Source of the DNA: Panonychus citri
Taxonomy: Eukaryota; Arthropoda; Arachnida; Trombidiformes; Tetranychidae
NCBI RefSeq assembly: GCF_014898815.1
Contig: NW_026515513.1
Coordinates: 744,001 to 808,000 of the forward strand
Direction: 5' to 3'
Length of the DNA: 64,000 nucleotides
Shown here: piece by piece, positions 36,235-47,930 of the stretch
Position numbering within the stretch: position 1 is the first letter of the stretch
Layout: every line of letters begins with the position of its first letter
Program-made: the position numbers and the translations under genes
The notes under the pieces: model-generated
Database searches by the model: none
Seen by the model: the letters and a program-made list of their open reading frames with translations, nothing else
Told to the model about the DNA's origin: nothing

Positions 36235-36663
36235 TTATCCATGGTATCCACCTGATCGTGAACCACCACCATAACCTCCTCGTGATCCACCATGACCACC
36301 ACCGTAACCTCCTCGAGAACCTCCACCGTATCCACCTCTGGATCCACCACCGTGTCCACCACCGTAACCACCTCGAGATCCACCTCCGTATCCACCTCGA
36401 GAACCACCTCGGTGTCCACCACCATAACCTCCTCTAGATCCACCACCGTGTCCGCCACCATATCCACCTCGTGAGCCACCATAAGCTAAGTAAAAAAAAA
36501 GATTAAAACAAAGAGAAAATTAAAATTTAAATGGAAACAATTTAGAACAATTAACTAATCACTTACATCGAGACTCAGCGGCTTGAAGAGTATCCTCTTC
36601 ACCGTAAACTGAGGCGACGGTTAACATGACGATAAGAGCACAGGCGATGATAAAAGTCTTCAT
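36235..36663 (-). CDS. Secreted Gly/Tyr/Ser/Arg-rich repeat peptide
   Basis: Two exons (36567-36663 and 36235-36485) join in frame to about 115 residues. The first exon is a signal peptide, MKTFIIACALIVMLTVASVYG, followed by EEDTLQAAESR. The second exon is almost entirely a repeat built on SRGGYGGG, alternating with GGYGGGHGGG, and ends in SRSGGYHG. Gly-rich secreted peptides of this kind occur in arthropods as cuticle, silk-associated or antimicrobial proteins; the sequence does not distinguish these. The repeats are also regular at the DNA level, which gives long open frames on other frames and strands. Those are shadows. A TATAAAAA box lies on the minus strand at 36778-36785, about 115 bp before the start codon, suggesting a strong tissue-specific promoter. 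Confidence 0.85.
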
Positions 36664-36777
36664 GGTTGATTAGGAATAGAAATTGATTTCTCAAAATTAA
36701 GAATAGAATTAAATTGTTCAAGTTAACTGTTGATGGTTAGAATTGAATCTGATGAATTTCAACTGAATTTCAATCTC

Positions 36778-36785
36778 TTTTTATA
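36778..36785 (-). promoter_or_regulatory. TATA box of the Gly-rich peptide gene
   Basis: TATAAAAA on the minus strand, well placed ahead of a short leader and the start codon at 36663. Confidence 0.55.
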
Positions 36786-37308
36786 CTAAATCCAAAGTCT
36801 ATTAATCTTTTCTCACCCTCGTCATCAATTCTCTCTCACTCACTCACTCACACTCTCTCTCTCTCCCCTTCGCACCATTGGAGATAAAAATGAACGAAAT
36901 CAACAATTAGAATTGAATTGCGACCCTGATTCATCCTAATTAACTCCCGCCTATTTGTCCTCTCTTTCTAATTCTCTTTCTTTTCTTCCAATTTCACCTT
37001 ATTCCAGTTCTCCCTTCCTCTTATCTTCATCATTCTCATCCTTTTGATTGTTCATTGAATTAATTTTTCGTTGCTGTAATTATCATATATTAACATTGGT
37101 GAGAATCACTGATTAGCTTGAGAACTAAAGAAACAAGGAAACATTTTTAAGAGAGTTAATCATCAATAATTAACTAATTGTCTTGAACCATTAAACCTGT
37201 TTACTAATTTTACCAATAACTTATATTTGTTTTCTATTGTTGATTAATTCATTTTTTTTCTTTTTCTCTTTAGAACTTTTTTCTTCTTAATATCTTCTTT
37301 TCTGGTTT

Positions 37309-37378
<70 letters not shown>

Positions 37379-39660
37379 TTTCTTCCTTGGTCAGTTGATT
37401 GCTTCTTATTAAATTCAATTACGATAAATCGGACAAGGTAATTTTTCGCAATACTTTTAAATCGTGATGATTTATTTTTAATTATCCTCAAGCCCTTTAA
37501 TCATCATCATCGAAAAAGGTAACTTCATATTTACACTTCGATAACAAATTAGGCCTCCAAATCTTTGTGTTCACATTTAAATCTTCATCTCAATTGACTA
37601 TTTGTTGTCCAAAACTCATTAGAGTTAATTGTTCTATGGAATATCTAATCATCTTCGATTTTTTCGATTTCATCGGTCCTTCGATTAACAAACTTCGCCT
37701 ACATCCCAACAACACCAACGCCGTTACTTGACCAGTTGAGAGAATCAAATTAACAATGGAAAATAATGACGATCATCTCTCGAACTGTCCAAGGTCAAAT
37801 CAAGATATTCTTCAATAGTCCTTAATCAACAATTAATCAGCAATTAAGCTTTCAAGATGATTTTAGTTATCATTTCTTTCGCCTTCTTACAACATTAACT
37901 TAATTTCAATGACATTCGACTATTTATTTACCTATTGCTACCTTTAAATAGCTTCTTTTCATTTGGTCAACAATTGGAAATGATTAATAATCGAATCGAA
38001 AATTTTCAACTGACCTTTACATTCATTATTATCGGCAATTTAATTGAATTTTAATCGACATTGATTTGGATGGTCAGTTTCTCTTTCAGTAAACTTTTGA
38101 CCATTTGTTTTGTTTTCCATGTCAAACTTAGTGAAAGTTTTTTCTTTCATTATTATAAAGACAATTAATGTTGATTTGATCGGGAAAAAAAGTGGCCTCA
38201 TCAAAGTTTTACCATTGAATAAAACGATGCTAATGATTTAACTACAAATAGAAGACGATTGTTATGTTATAATCAACATCATTAACCCAAAGTAATCAAA
38301 ACAATCAAAGGACAATCAGGTAATATAATAATTGTTACTTTCTTAGATTGAAATTCATTAATACAAAAAAAAGATACAAAGATTATAAATCAAGATAATT
38401 ACAACAACAACAATTAGCGAGAGTTAAAACCTTGGACAGGAAAACTATTCCTTAAATTGGTCAACCCTTGAAATAGAAACTAAATTAAACTACAATTAAC
38501 TAATCAAGATGAAAAGGAAAGAGAGAGAAGATTAAAATGATAAACAATAGTGTTACAATTAAGGAGAAATATTCTTTTCTCTTTTTTGATTGTTATTAAC
38601 TTAAATTTTCTGTTAATTTCGATTAGTAACAACAAAATGACCACTAATTATGACCACTCAATTTGTATTTTTCTTTACAATTTAAAGTTTCATCTGAAAA
38701 GTGAAAGTAAACAATTTCGGCCAAGGTTGATGCTAAAAACTCACCTTCACTTTTGCTGATTCAATTGTTGTTATTTTGATGATAATTAACTTGTCTGGAC
38801 CAATCAAATTAACTAAAATCAAATAACGAACAATATATTATCTTGTTAATGATTAATCAAAGATTAGTTGATTTATCCGAAATTAACAATTGATTGGAAG
38901 AAGAAATGAAAAGTTAACAAATTGTTAAAATTTTCACTTTTTCGAAAATTTGATTTTTTTTTCTCGTTCGTTTCGTGTTTCAATTCATTGCCATTGGAAT
39001 TAACAATTAATCAATTGCTTCTAATCGAACTATATTTATATTCTTATACGATATTATCGTCATATAACTGATGTAATCAATTTAATCTTTTAATTACTTT
39101 ATTCTTCCTACCTTGTTAACTATTTGATTACTTTGATTATCTTTTGCTACTTCCTTGAAGACCTAATCAATTGAACTTGATTGCAAGATCATCATCGTTT
39201 TATTATTATTAATTTTTTTATCGTTCATTCATATATATGGTTAATTTTTTGTTTCTCTTAATTGTAAACACTAAATGAAGGTCGATTGAGAAAAAAAAAC
39301 AACGACGATAATATAAATTTTATATGAAGAGCGATTAAATTGTTTATAACAATTAACAGAAACAAGAAATTTACTTTATAACAAGTAATTTGTCATATGA
39401 ATAAAAAAAAAATATTAACAACTTATTCAAATCAACATGATGATAATTTAAATAATTAAATATTTGTTCTTGACCAAATTGAATTGAAAGTTTTCATTTC
39501 AAAACAATCAAATTAATCAAATTTGAGTAATTTCTTAATCCTCGAGATGATTTCATGTTAAAGACTATGAATTAACCTCCTCATTTAATTCAATAGGCAA
39601 TTATTCATGAAAAGAGATTCAATTAAGTTCAGGATTATCATGTTGATGATTAACGATTAA
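36786..39660. other. Long intergenic region with long CT microsatellite
   Basis: Nearly 3 kb with no supported gene. A (CT)n tract of about 63 bp at 37312-37374 is the longest perfect microsatellite in the window. The ORF at 38550-38759 is AT-driven and has no recognisable domain. Bases 39661-39863 are the source of the duplicate at 35433. Confidence 0.5.
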
Positions 39661-39863
39661 GAACTTGTTTATATTGATGATTGAGAAGAGGAAAAAGTTA
39701 CAGCTGATCATTGGACCTTTGTTCATTTCAATTTGAATGTGCGAATAGATTAATTGAAGAAACTGTTTGATTGTTCAATTTGATTGTCCGATATTTGCAT
39801 GTGAACGATATGGATGTTTAATTAGTTTGATTTGTACTTTGTTCATATGGAAAATTGTTATTG

Positions 39864-40580
39864 TTAACCTGCTAATGGATTTGCATGAATTGTGACACTT
39901 TTAATCTTGATCTCGATTGTGGGTCGATATTTTTTCGTATTATTAACAGGAATCTTTTCCAATGCATCTAAAGTATCAAATCCATCAATTACTCTGAAAG
40001 AGATCATCAAAATGATTAGTAAATTGTTTGTTAGTGTTGCGTGACATTTACTGATATGGTAAAGGGTAATACTCACTTTCCAAATATTGTGTACTTCATA
40101 TCGAGATGTGATTGTTTATCATAAGTGATAAAGAATTGAGATGCATTTGAATTCGGTCCACTATTGGCCATGGAAACGATTCCACGAACATTATGAGTAA
40201 GTGAATCAACTAATTCATCTTCAAATTTTCCTCCCCAAATAGATGTTCCTCCTTTACCAGAATTCGTTGGGTCACCAGTTTGAACCATGAAACCTTTGAT
40301 ATTTCTATGGAAAAGACAATTATTGTAATAATCAGAAGCACAAAGGGCCAAAAAATTCTGAAAAAGAACAACGAAAAAAAAAACAAAAACAATTAATGTT
40401 ATTTAAGAAAAGTAAACAAACCGAATCAACAGAAAAACAATAACATCAGAAATCATTGATTCTAAAAACAAAAAGAAAACAAAGAAACCATTTCAAAATT
40501 ACCTCACATGTTTTCGGGCAAAGGTCACAGAACAGTTCGATCTTTAAATCACCCAAATCGGTGTGAATTGTCACCGCCAT
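39864..40580 (-). CDS. PPIL3: Peptidyl-prolyl isomerase-like 3 (cyclophilin)
   Basis: PPIL3 is a small single-domain cyclophilin found in the spliceosome that catalyses cis-trans isomerisation of X-Pro bonds. Three exons (40503-40580, 40077-40357, 39864-39993) join in frame to about 162 residues, the family's normal length. The sequence begins MAVTIHTDLGDLKIELFCDL. It contains the active-site region FHRNIKGFMVQTGDPT with the catalytic Arg, SIWGGKFEDE, SMANSGPNSNASQFFIT and HLDMKYTIFGKVIDG, and ends TIHANPLAG. All are close to the vertebrate PPIL3 pattern. It is divergent from the small membrane-protein gene at 40951, with 370 bp between start codons. Confidence 0.95.
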
Positions 40581-40950
40581 AAAAATAGAAACAAATTAAA
40601 ATAATTAACAATCAACCCAAAGAAAGTTAAACAACATCAAGAGCAGAAAAAATTATCAGTGAAAATAAGCAAATGTTATTTTCACAAAAGTCGCTATTCA
40701 AATAGACTTTGTTTTGGTTCAAAAATGTGAGAATTTGTTTTCCAACAATCAGTTAATTGTAATTTTATTTCGTTTTTAACACAATTTACTATTAATTTAA
40801 CCGGTGAACATTTACCTTTACTAATTTAATGTAAGTATTTTGATTTTTAAAGTCGATCAAAACTCTAATTTCATTAAATCTTTTTGTTCTCTGTTTTTTT
40901 TTGTTCTCATCTCAGTTTGACTTGTAAAAGTCAGTAATTAGTTAATCGTA
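40581..40950. promoter_or_regulatory. Intergenic region between divergent PPIL3 and a small membrane-protein gene
   Basis: 370-bp interval between divergent starts, AT-rich with no TATA box evident; probably a bidirectional housekeeping promoter. Confidence 0.4.
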
Positions 40951-41409
40951 ATGTCTGATACTGGCAATAATCCAAGTCGTTCTAGGAAAATATTCAATGT
41001 AGCTTTAACTCTTATACAACCACCCGAACCTCGATTCGACAAAGAATGGCCGAAAAAACCACCTTTCTGGCAAATCTATGGAACTCCGGTCACTAAGATT
41101 TATTGGAAAATGATCCTAGGGTTTGGTGCTTTTTCTGCTTTTCTGATGGGTGCAACGGCTTATATTCAACCCAAGGTTAGCTTAGGAATTTTCGATCGAT
41201 ATTTTCTTCCGGAAATGTTTTACACTGGTGAGCAAAAGGAAAAATGGATTGAACAACAATATGAAAGGTTAGCTTTTCCGCCGATAACATATGATTCCTA
41301 CACTCGAGATGGATCATTCGAAGAGACCACAAAACAATATCGAGAAAGATTGGAATCTCTAGACACAGCCTTGAATTCACAGAAAGTTTTCCGATCCGCT
41401 GCTTTATAA
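40951..41409 (+). CDS. Small single-pass membrane protein, unknown, possibly mitochondrial
   Basis: A single-exon gene for 152 residues. Residues 1-45 are Pro-rich and basic (QPPEPRFDKEWPKKPPFW). A single hydrophobic segment, MILGFGAFSAFLMGATAYI, lies at about 54-72. The rest is polar and helical with WIEQQYERL and QYRERLESLDTAL. Small basic one-helix proteins of this size are common among accessory subunits and assembly factors of the respiratory complexes, which makes an inner-membrane role plausible. I recognise no specific family, so this is only a guess from shape. The frame uses ordinary codons and begins right after a short leader. It shares its upstream region with PPIL3. Confidence 0.7.
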   Translation: MSDTGNNPSRSRKIFNVALTLIQPPEPRFDKEWPKKPPFWQIYGTPVTKIYWKMILGFGAFSAFLMGATAYIQPKVSLGIFDRYFLPEMFYTGEQKEKWIEQQYERLAFPPITYDSYTRDGSFEETTKQYRERLESLDTALNSQKVFRSAAL

Positions 41410-42141
41410 ATTGATAAAATTGTTCTAGAAACTGTTAATTCTTATGTATAATAATACTATAATTAGTCTTGTAAGCATCTTGATAAATAATCACATGGAA
41501 AATTGTTCAATCATTTGAATAGCCATTCAGTTGATTTTACAATGAAAATCAACATTTTATTATTTTTCTGTTTATTGTATCAAATTACAATACATTTAAA
41601 GTAAATTACTTTCGTTTTCTCACTGAAAATGAACACAATACAAAACAATAATTACTCTAATAGATTAATTGTTGTCCCATAGAAAATACATTTCAATTAA
41701 TTGTAACAGAAAACGAAAAAGCGTCTATTACAATTGATAATTAGCGCAATTTAATCGTATAATAAGACTTGCAATTAGTTTAAATTCAGTAACTTGTTTT
41801 TTTTTGCTTAACGAAAAGAAACCAAATCAATCATGATTCTTAACAATTAATTTTACGCAAAATTAAACTCCAAGATTTTAAAATTAATTCACAATTCGAG
41901 GCAAATAAAAGTAGATTAGTTTTCCTTATAACTGTTGACATAGCGATTAGATTATGATCAATGAAGAAATGAGATGATAACGATTAAAATTTGTATCGAT
42001 AATCATTGATTATGAGCAGATTTTGTGATTATAAGAAATATTGACAATCCAATCAATCCAATTGATTAGCATTAATTACATAGATGATCCAGAAAGACGA
42101 GAACGATAAATGTTACACTTTGGCGTTAATCTTAATCCATC
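41410..42141. other. Intergenic
   Basis: AT-rich 3' flank between convergent genes. No ORF or repeat of note. Confidence 0.4.
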
Positions 42142-42677
42142 CTATTGAAACTTTTCAAATCCACTGAAAAAACTGCTTCCTGCAAACTGAATTAACAAAG
42201 AGGAAAAGGAAAAACAATTGATTAGTTGAAGATTAATTAGAGAAAATTAAAAGTTACGTCATTGTATTGATTGATTGTTGATAAAAAAAAGGATTTAGTG
42301 TCAATCTACTAGAGAGACAAAATTTCAAGTGGATCAATAGGAATGAGAAGATGAAGAAAAGGGTTTCCTTTCGTAAAAAGAAAGAGATTATCTTCCTCTT
42401 AGGATGATGAGAATGATGATATTTACTGAAAGGATGTGGAGCATGATTCCTGAAAATTCATCTTCTAGTGCGTGGGTTTTATTTCCTCCTCTTATCTTCA
42501 TCTCTCTCTCTCTATTTTCCACCCTCAATGTTATTTCCTTCATCGCCCTTTGAATATCTGAACTTTAGATTATAACGGTTTCATTTATCATTAGATTATC
42601 ATGGAAAAATCAGTTGAAACCTTGACTTTACTTGGAAATTAAATTGTTGTTGTTACTCGTTCAATGTCAATTGTTAT

Positions 42678-42718
<41 letters not shown>

Positions 42719-43949
42719 AGAGATTGAGTTCTCATGGTGGTAGAAATCATTAGGAATCATAATCACAATTCTAATCATTTGGTTTTCCACCATAAATCAT
42801 TGATCTTCATGGTGATAAGACTTGATGATTGTCCATCATCATGAATAGTTGATTGTTTATGTTTAACATGATCATTAAAACGGAAACTGTATCTTTTTCC
42901 GTTCTATTATTATTTACCCACCGCCCAAGAAATTAACCATCGATAATCAAAACTAAATCAATGATCAAAACTAAATTAGGTTATTCAACTGTGAACACAA
43001 ACAAATTATTCAAATATAAATCAATCCTGATGCTTATATGATGATGATGAATATAAGACAAGTAAATCATTGGAGATTACAATATAAATAAACAGAATAT
43101 AAGTTTGAACTAAAAACTACAATCAGAATGAAACAATTAAGCTAAATTTTACAATTACAACAACAAACCGCTAAAGTAAATAAACAGAAACGATAATTAT
43201 AATAATCACTTGAAAGTAAACCAAATTTAGATAGAGATGAAAATATAATCAGATTAAAGTAAATGAAAGATAATTATTGACTCATGAACCATAATAATCA
43301 ATAGACAATCAAACAGGGGACCTAATCATAAATCATCATATTAACCATAAATCCATAATTAATATTAAACCAACTGATCAATGATGATGACATGGGATGT
43401 AATTTATTTATCTGTTTATCGTTGATGTAAAAATCAATAGTTAATGTCAACAATATGTTCAACTCAGATTATTGATTAGCTTTCATGTCTCAACAATCAA
43501 CACATAAACATCACTCACAGATTGTTAATTGTTAACACAATTTATCTCAATGAACCATCAAAATGAATTAATAGTAAACAGCAACATTGTCAACAATCAA
43601 CGAGAGATTGTCATGTACTTACTTTATAAAGAAGAATATGATCAAAAGACGATTGGACATTCGTTAGGTGCTTTTTGGCCAATTTTTTGAGATCTCGAAA
43701 AACCCGATTGACTGATAATGAGGCGGATGAATATTTGGCTCGTTTCGATTTCGACAAATCTTGTTTGAATTCTCGTCTTAATCGGGCGATTCTTTCCTTT
43801 TCCTTGTCTCGATTATCCTTTTTCACCTTAGCAATTATATCAGCATCGATATTCAGATTGGGCTGGTAATTGTAATAGTAATTAGAGTAAACAGTTGATG
43901 TAGAATTCAAATGTTTCTTAACCACATCCTTAGAGTCTAAAGGTAACAT
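42142..43949 (-). CDS. Small basic helical protein, unknown
   Basis: The first exon, 43623-43949, encodes 109 residues and ends at a strong donor (GTAAGTACAT). I join it to a small terminal exon at 42142-42186, which begins after a good acceptor, continues in phase 0, and ends FFSGFEKFQ before a stop. The intron would be 1436 bp, longer than others here, and contains a GA microsatellite at 42683-42712. The product would be about 123 residues. It starts MLPLDSKDVVKKHLN, then has a strongly basic helix, KVKKDNRDKEKERIARLRRE, and a second one around RVFRDLKKLAKKHL. No domain was recognised. If unspliced, the frame stops soon after the donor, at 43611. The exon-2 link is inference. Confidence 0.5.
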
Positions 43950-46196
43950 TTTCCTTTTTTTTTGTGTCGAATTTTCGATTTTAAAAACGAAACAATTAAC
44001 TCGCAAAAGAGGCTGAAAAAAGCTTAACGTAAAGGGAAATCACAACAAACACTCAGTCGGTTTGTTTATCAATTCTTACCCGGAAAGTATATAAAGATGA
44101 ACACAATATCGAAAACACAATTAGAACTCAGAATGACAACAATTTTGTTAGAATATCGATTTAAATCTACAAACACTTACAAACGAACAAAATTAAATCT
44201 TTCATTCATCATCTTCCATTCACATCACCTTAGTCTTTTCTATTCTCTAGTGAAAATAAGCATCTCATCGACTCACCGGCCTCTTGCTCTCTCTCTCTTC
44301 TCATTCTCTCTCTCTCTCTCTCTCTTTGAGTCGTCTCTCTTTCTTTTCTTACAGAGAATATCATTTTCTCTCTTTTCTCCCGCTTTCTCTCTTGTTCCAC
44401 CACCACCCTCCCTGTCTCCATCTTCCACCCCACCTCTTCCTCTCAAATTCAACGGACTTTTTAAGGCTAACCCAAGATTCAAACTGAAGAGAAACCAAAA
44501 TCCGTTGAATTGTCTGGTAACCAATATGTTCATTATTTATTATCAACTAACCTTTTAAATTTTAACTCCAACTGACAAACTGAATTTAAATTGTTCACCA
44601 TCAATAACAACAACAAACATTGTAAATTATTATTATTACGTAAATATCACTAATCATTTTCATTGATAATTATCACTGAATTGATTTCATTTCTTTTATT
44701 TCATGATATTATTAAGTGTCAACTGATTCTTGATACTAACCAGATGAAATCAATTGTTTATTATCACATCAAACTAATATCAACATTTAACAAATTGACA
44801 TTGATTATTAGATTAAATGATGAAAAGATTATATTCACGACAATTAAAATGACACAAAACAAATTAATAAATCACAGTGTTGATTAAACGACCAAAGGAA
44901 ATAAAATAATTGTTCCCACAAAAAAAGTTGACATTTAAATTTTCAATTCTTGTTAGTTTATTTTAATTGTGATCCATTTTTTGTGGGTACAATTATCTTA
45001 ACCCTGATTGATCTAGATAACAATTAGATGAATTTCACAATTAACTGATATTCACAGAGGAAAGAAACACAATCAACTAATCATTTAAGAATAAAAAAAC
45101 TCTTTTTAAATTGTTAACCAGAATCTTCATTGATACTGCTCATTGGTTTCTCTTTTCATTTCTCAGTTAATTGTTGTAATTATTTCCATAACTGTTAATC
45201 ATCTCTTTTTCTCTTCCTAATTGTGATAATTAAGGTGAATTTTCACTCCTAAATGATACTAAACTAAACTATTAAAGTACAATTTAGCTCAACTCAATTT
45301 AATTAACAAACATGTACGAAACAGTTAAGATGTTGGATTGTCTCGCAAGGGTGGAAATTAATTTTTCCCATTAAACCATTAATTAACCATTTGAACACCT
45401 TAATAGAGTCTCAACTAATCAATCAACTTAAACAATTACCAAGTTAGTATTTTAATCAATAGAATCACTAATCAATAGAGATCATCTGAATCTATCAATA
45501 ATCATTCACCATCTAAATGATAGGAAGATTGTTTTAAATTTTAAAAATCAGTACAATTGAAAATGAAATGATTACTTTTTATTGATTATCGGTTCATCAT
45601 CGGAACAATTAACAGATTGGTCTAATGAAAAGATTCTTATTGAAGAATTAGTTGGAATGGTATTTTAGTTGCATCTTTTCAATGGTAAACAACTTTGTTT
45701 CTTTTGTCGGGTTAAAGTGACCTAAAGGACCAGTTTACAATGACCAATGTCCATTGAGAATTGGCCTTACCTTACCAGAATCTTCCAGAATGAACCGATT
45801 TGAAATTAAGAATCTCTTGTGAAATTTCATAGTAACAATTAGAATCAATTGCAGTTACAGTGATACGATTATCATTGTTACTGAATAAATTAGAGATCCT
45901 TTGAACATAATCATGATTCAATTAACTTTTAGCTAATCAATTTTAACTAATACAATTGTATTGGTTTATCCATCTTGTTTGTTACCTTAATAAGCTTGAT
46001 AAGCTTAATTAGCGTTTCAAAGCTCGAAAATGAGATCATCGCTCAGACCGATGGCTTTAATTAGCTACTATGATTCCAATTAATTGGCCCAATATAAAAA
46101 GAGAGACACTTTCCAAGATTGGTCAGTTTAATTTTCTATCACTTTCAATCCAATAAAACTATCAAATTATAATTTCAACACTTGTAATTAGCCATC
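43950..46196. other. Intergenic; CT-rich patch and promoter of the next gene
   Basis: CT-rich repeats at 44285-44330 create long Ser/Leu-rich or Arg/Glu-rich ORFs on both strands, which I do not support. The remainder is AT-rich. The last 110 bp hold the promoter of the following gene. Confidence 0.5.
46093..46100 (+). promoter_or_regulatory. TATA box of the 46197 gene
   Basis: TATAAAAA about 100 bp before the start codon, in a typical core-promoter position for a short leader. Confidence 0.5.
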
Positions 46197-47070
46197 ATGT
46201 CCAATCCTAAATTTCATGTCGATATGATATTTATTCGTGAAAAGTATACCGATGAATTACTTTCCAAGGTACCACCGGTTAGATTGTACCGATTAATGGA
46301 TCTGTTTCTGGTGAGTGTTTACTTAATTTTTCGTGTCATCAGTAAATTCTAAATAGTCAATCGTTTCTTTTATTTGTGTTATTAGGTACAAGGGAAAAAG
46401 TGTCTCAAAGAATTCATGAATCCAGAGACTGGTCAAGCATTTATGAAGCTGACCCCTAGTTATGATATAACTATTAACACCGGTAAGGGATTGGCTCCGA
46501 CGGATCTCACTTTTGGCCGATTGACCTGTTTACTTGGAGAAATCAATCGTCGGGCTTTCATAGAGTAAGTAAATTAACCAAATGAAACAAATTAATAACA
46601 TTTAATGTGAACATTAATTAATCGAATTTTTTTTCTCTTTTTAATATTTAAATCTCTTTAGGAATGGGAATTGTCTCTCAACCAGCTTATCCAAGTATGT
46701 GAAACCGGTGGAGGACATACAAACGTTTTTCAAATCGTTTCTCCACCATGGTGTCCATTTCTCTTGGGACTTGGAGGACAATAACGCACCGGTTAATCAA
46801 TACATTTACTTGGCCATAAAAACGTTGGACCTGATCTTTGTCAACATTGACCGAGCCAAGACAAACCAACCGTTTCTTTCTCGGGCCTCAATGTTGCACA
46901 TCATCCCAAGTGATAAAAAGACATGGTCTCTAGACCTAATTAAATACATTGGTGTTGACCGGTTAAGTGATTTTGAAAAGGCCCACAGGAAATTAATCAA
47001 ACAAAAATTGGAGTTGATCCAATTTAATGTGGCCGATTTAAAAATCACCGGTAAAGTTATCTACATTTAG
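46197..47070 (+). CDS. Unknown 233-residue protein
   Basis: Three exons (46197-46310, 46386-46564, 46662-47070) join in frame across two short introns. The protein begins MSNPKFHVDMIFIREKY and has no signal peptide or membrane segment. It looks globular and mixed alpha/beta, with aromatic-rich stretches such as FFKSFLHHGVHFSWDLED and basic surfaces (KKCLKEFM, KAHRKLIKQKLEL). Nothing in it matches a family I know. A TATA box lies upstream, and the codon pattern is as regular as in the neighbours. The 3' end is followed by AT-rich sequence with several AATAAA-like hexamers (about 47101-47160). A lineage-specific gene is the simplest reading. Confidence 0.75.
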
Positions 47071-47930
47071 ATAACCTAAGTCATAACACCAATTGTATAA
47101 AAATAAAAACGTTTTAAGACCGGTATTAAATAAAAATGTTTCAACCGGTAAAATAATAAAAATTTAATCAATTATTTCATTTAAATATTAACCAAAGACG
47201 TTAAGAAATTAACAATTAACAGAAGCCTCCATCTATGAGATCTTTTTATTACCAAAATTTGTTTCCAAGAGAAACAGAAAAAGTGATTTTGTTTATTTAC
47301 TTTTCAACTGATGTCGATTCTTAATTGTTACCGGTTTCCATTAATCTCTTTCTTAGTTGTTGTTATTTAATTTTAAATTTTTTGGTCATTACTTTAAATG
47401 GAAACTTCATGTTTAGACGATTTAACTCAGATTAGCTCTTCAAGCATCGTAAGTATAAACACATTTACTATTGTAATGATTCAATTACAGATTTCAATGG
47501 GAATTCAAATTTAATTTAATGATTTTCATCGTTAAACTGTCGCTCGGTAATCTCAAGTTGATTTGGATCAATTTTCCTCATTGATTTTTCTGCTCTTTTG
47601 CTTATTTAATCTGTATTTGGATTTTCTATTCTCTTTCTCTATTTAGATGTCTTGACTTCAACAATGGTAATGGTCAGTCCAACTCTTGGAACTACATGTA
47701 TTAATAGATGATCCGATTTTTTGGTCTTATATTCTGGTCACAAATTCAAGGTTACAAAAACAATTTATCCAATCGGAAAAGATTTGTAATCTTTCCTGTG
47801 CCCTCATCACTTAATCAACCTTGATGGATTTACCCTCATCTCCACAAATATCAAGTTCATTTCATTGAACATCGACTTCAAAGGAAATCATTTTTTTCTA
47901 TCATTTAAATTATTCCAATTATCAGTATTA
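47071..47930. other. Intergenic; possible leader exon of ZDHHC16
   Basis: A short ATG-initiated stretch at 47398-47451 ends at a good donor (GTAAGTATAA), and an acceptor lies near 47645. It could be a non-coding leader exon or an upstream ORF for ZDHHC16. There is no further evidence. Confidence 0.3.

Noticed and set aside
36192..36482. Val/Asp/Glu-rich ORF on the minus strand and His/Asn-rich or Thr/Ser-rich ORFs on the plus strand
   Set aside because: They are other frames of the SRGGYGGG repeat; only the Gly-rich frame has a signal peptide and correct splice phase.
44097..44558. 153-codon ORF and its antisense partners
   Set aside because: Spans a CT-rich tract that keeps several frames open; composition is Ser/Leu/Pro or Arg/Glu only.
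47398..47451. A 17-codon coding exon upstream of ZDHHC16
   Set aside because: It ends at a good donor, but the nearest acceptor leads to an immediate stop in the joined frame, so I leave it as a possible leader exon only.
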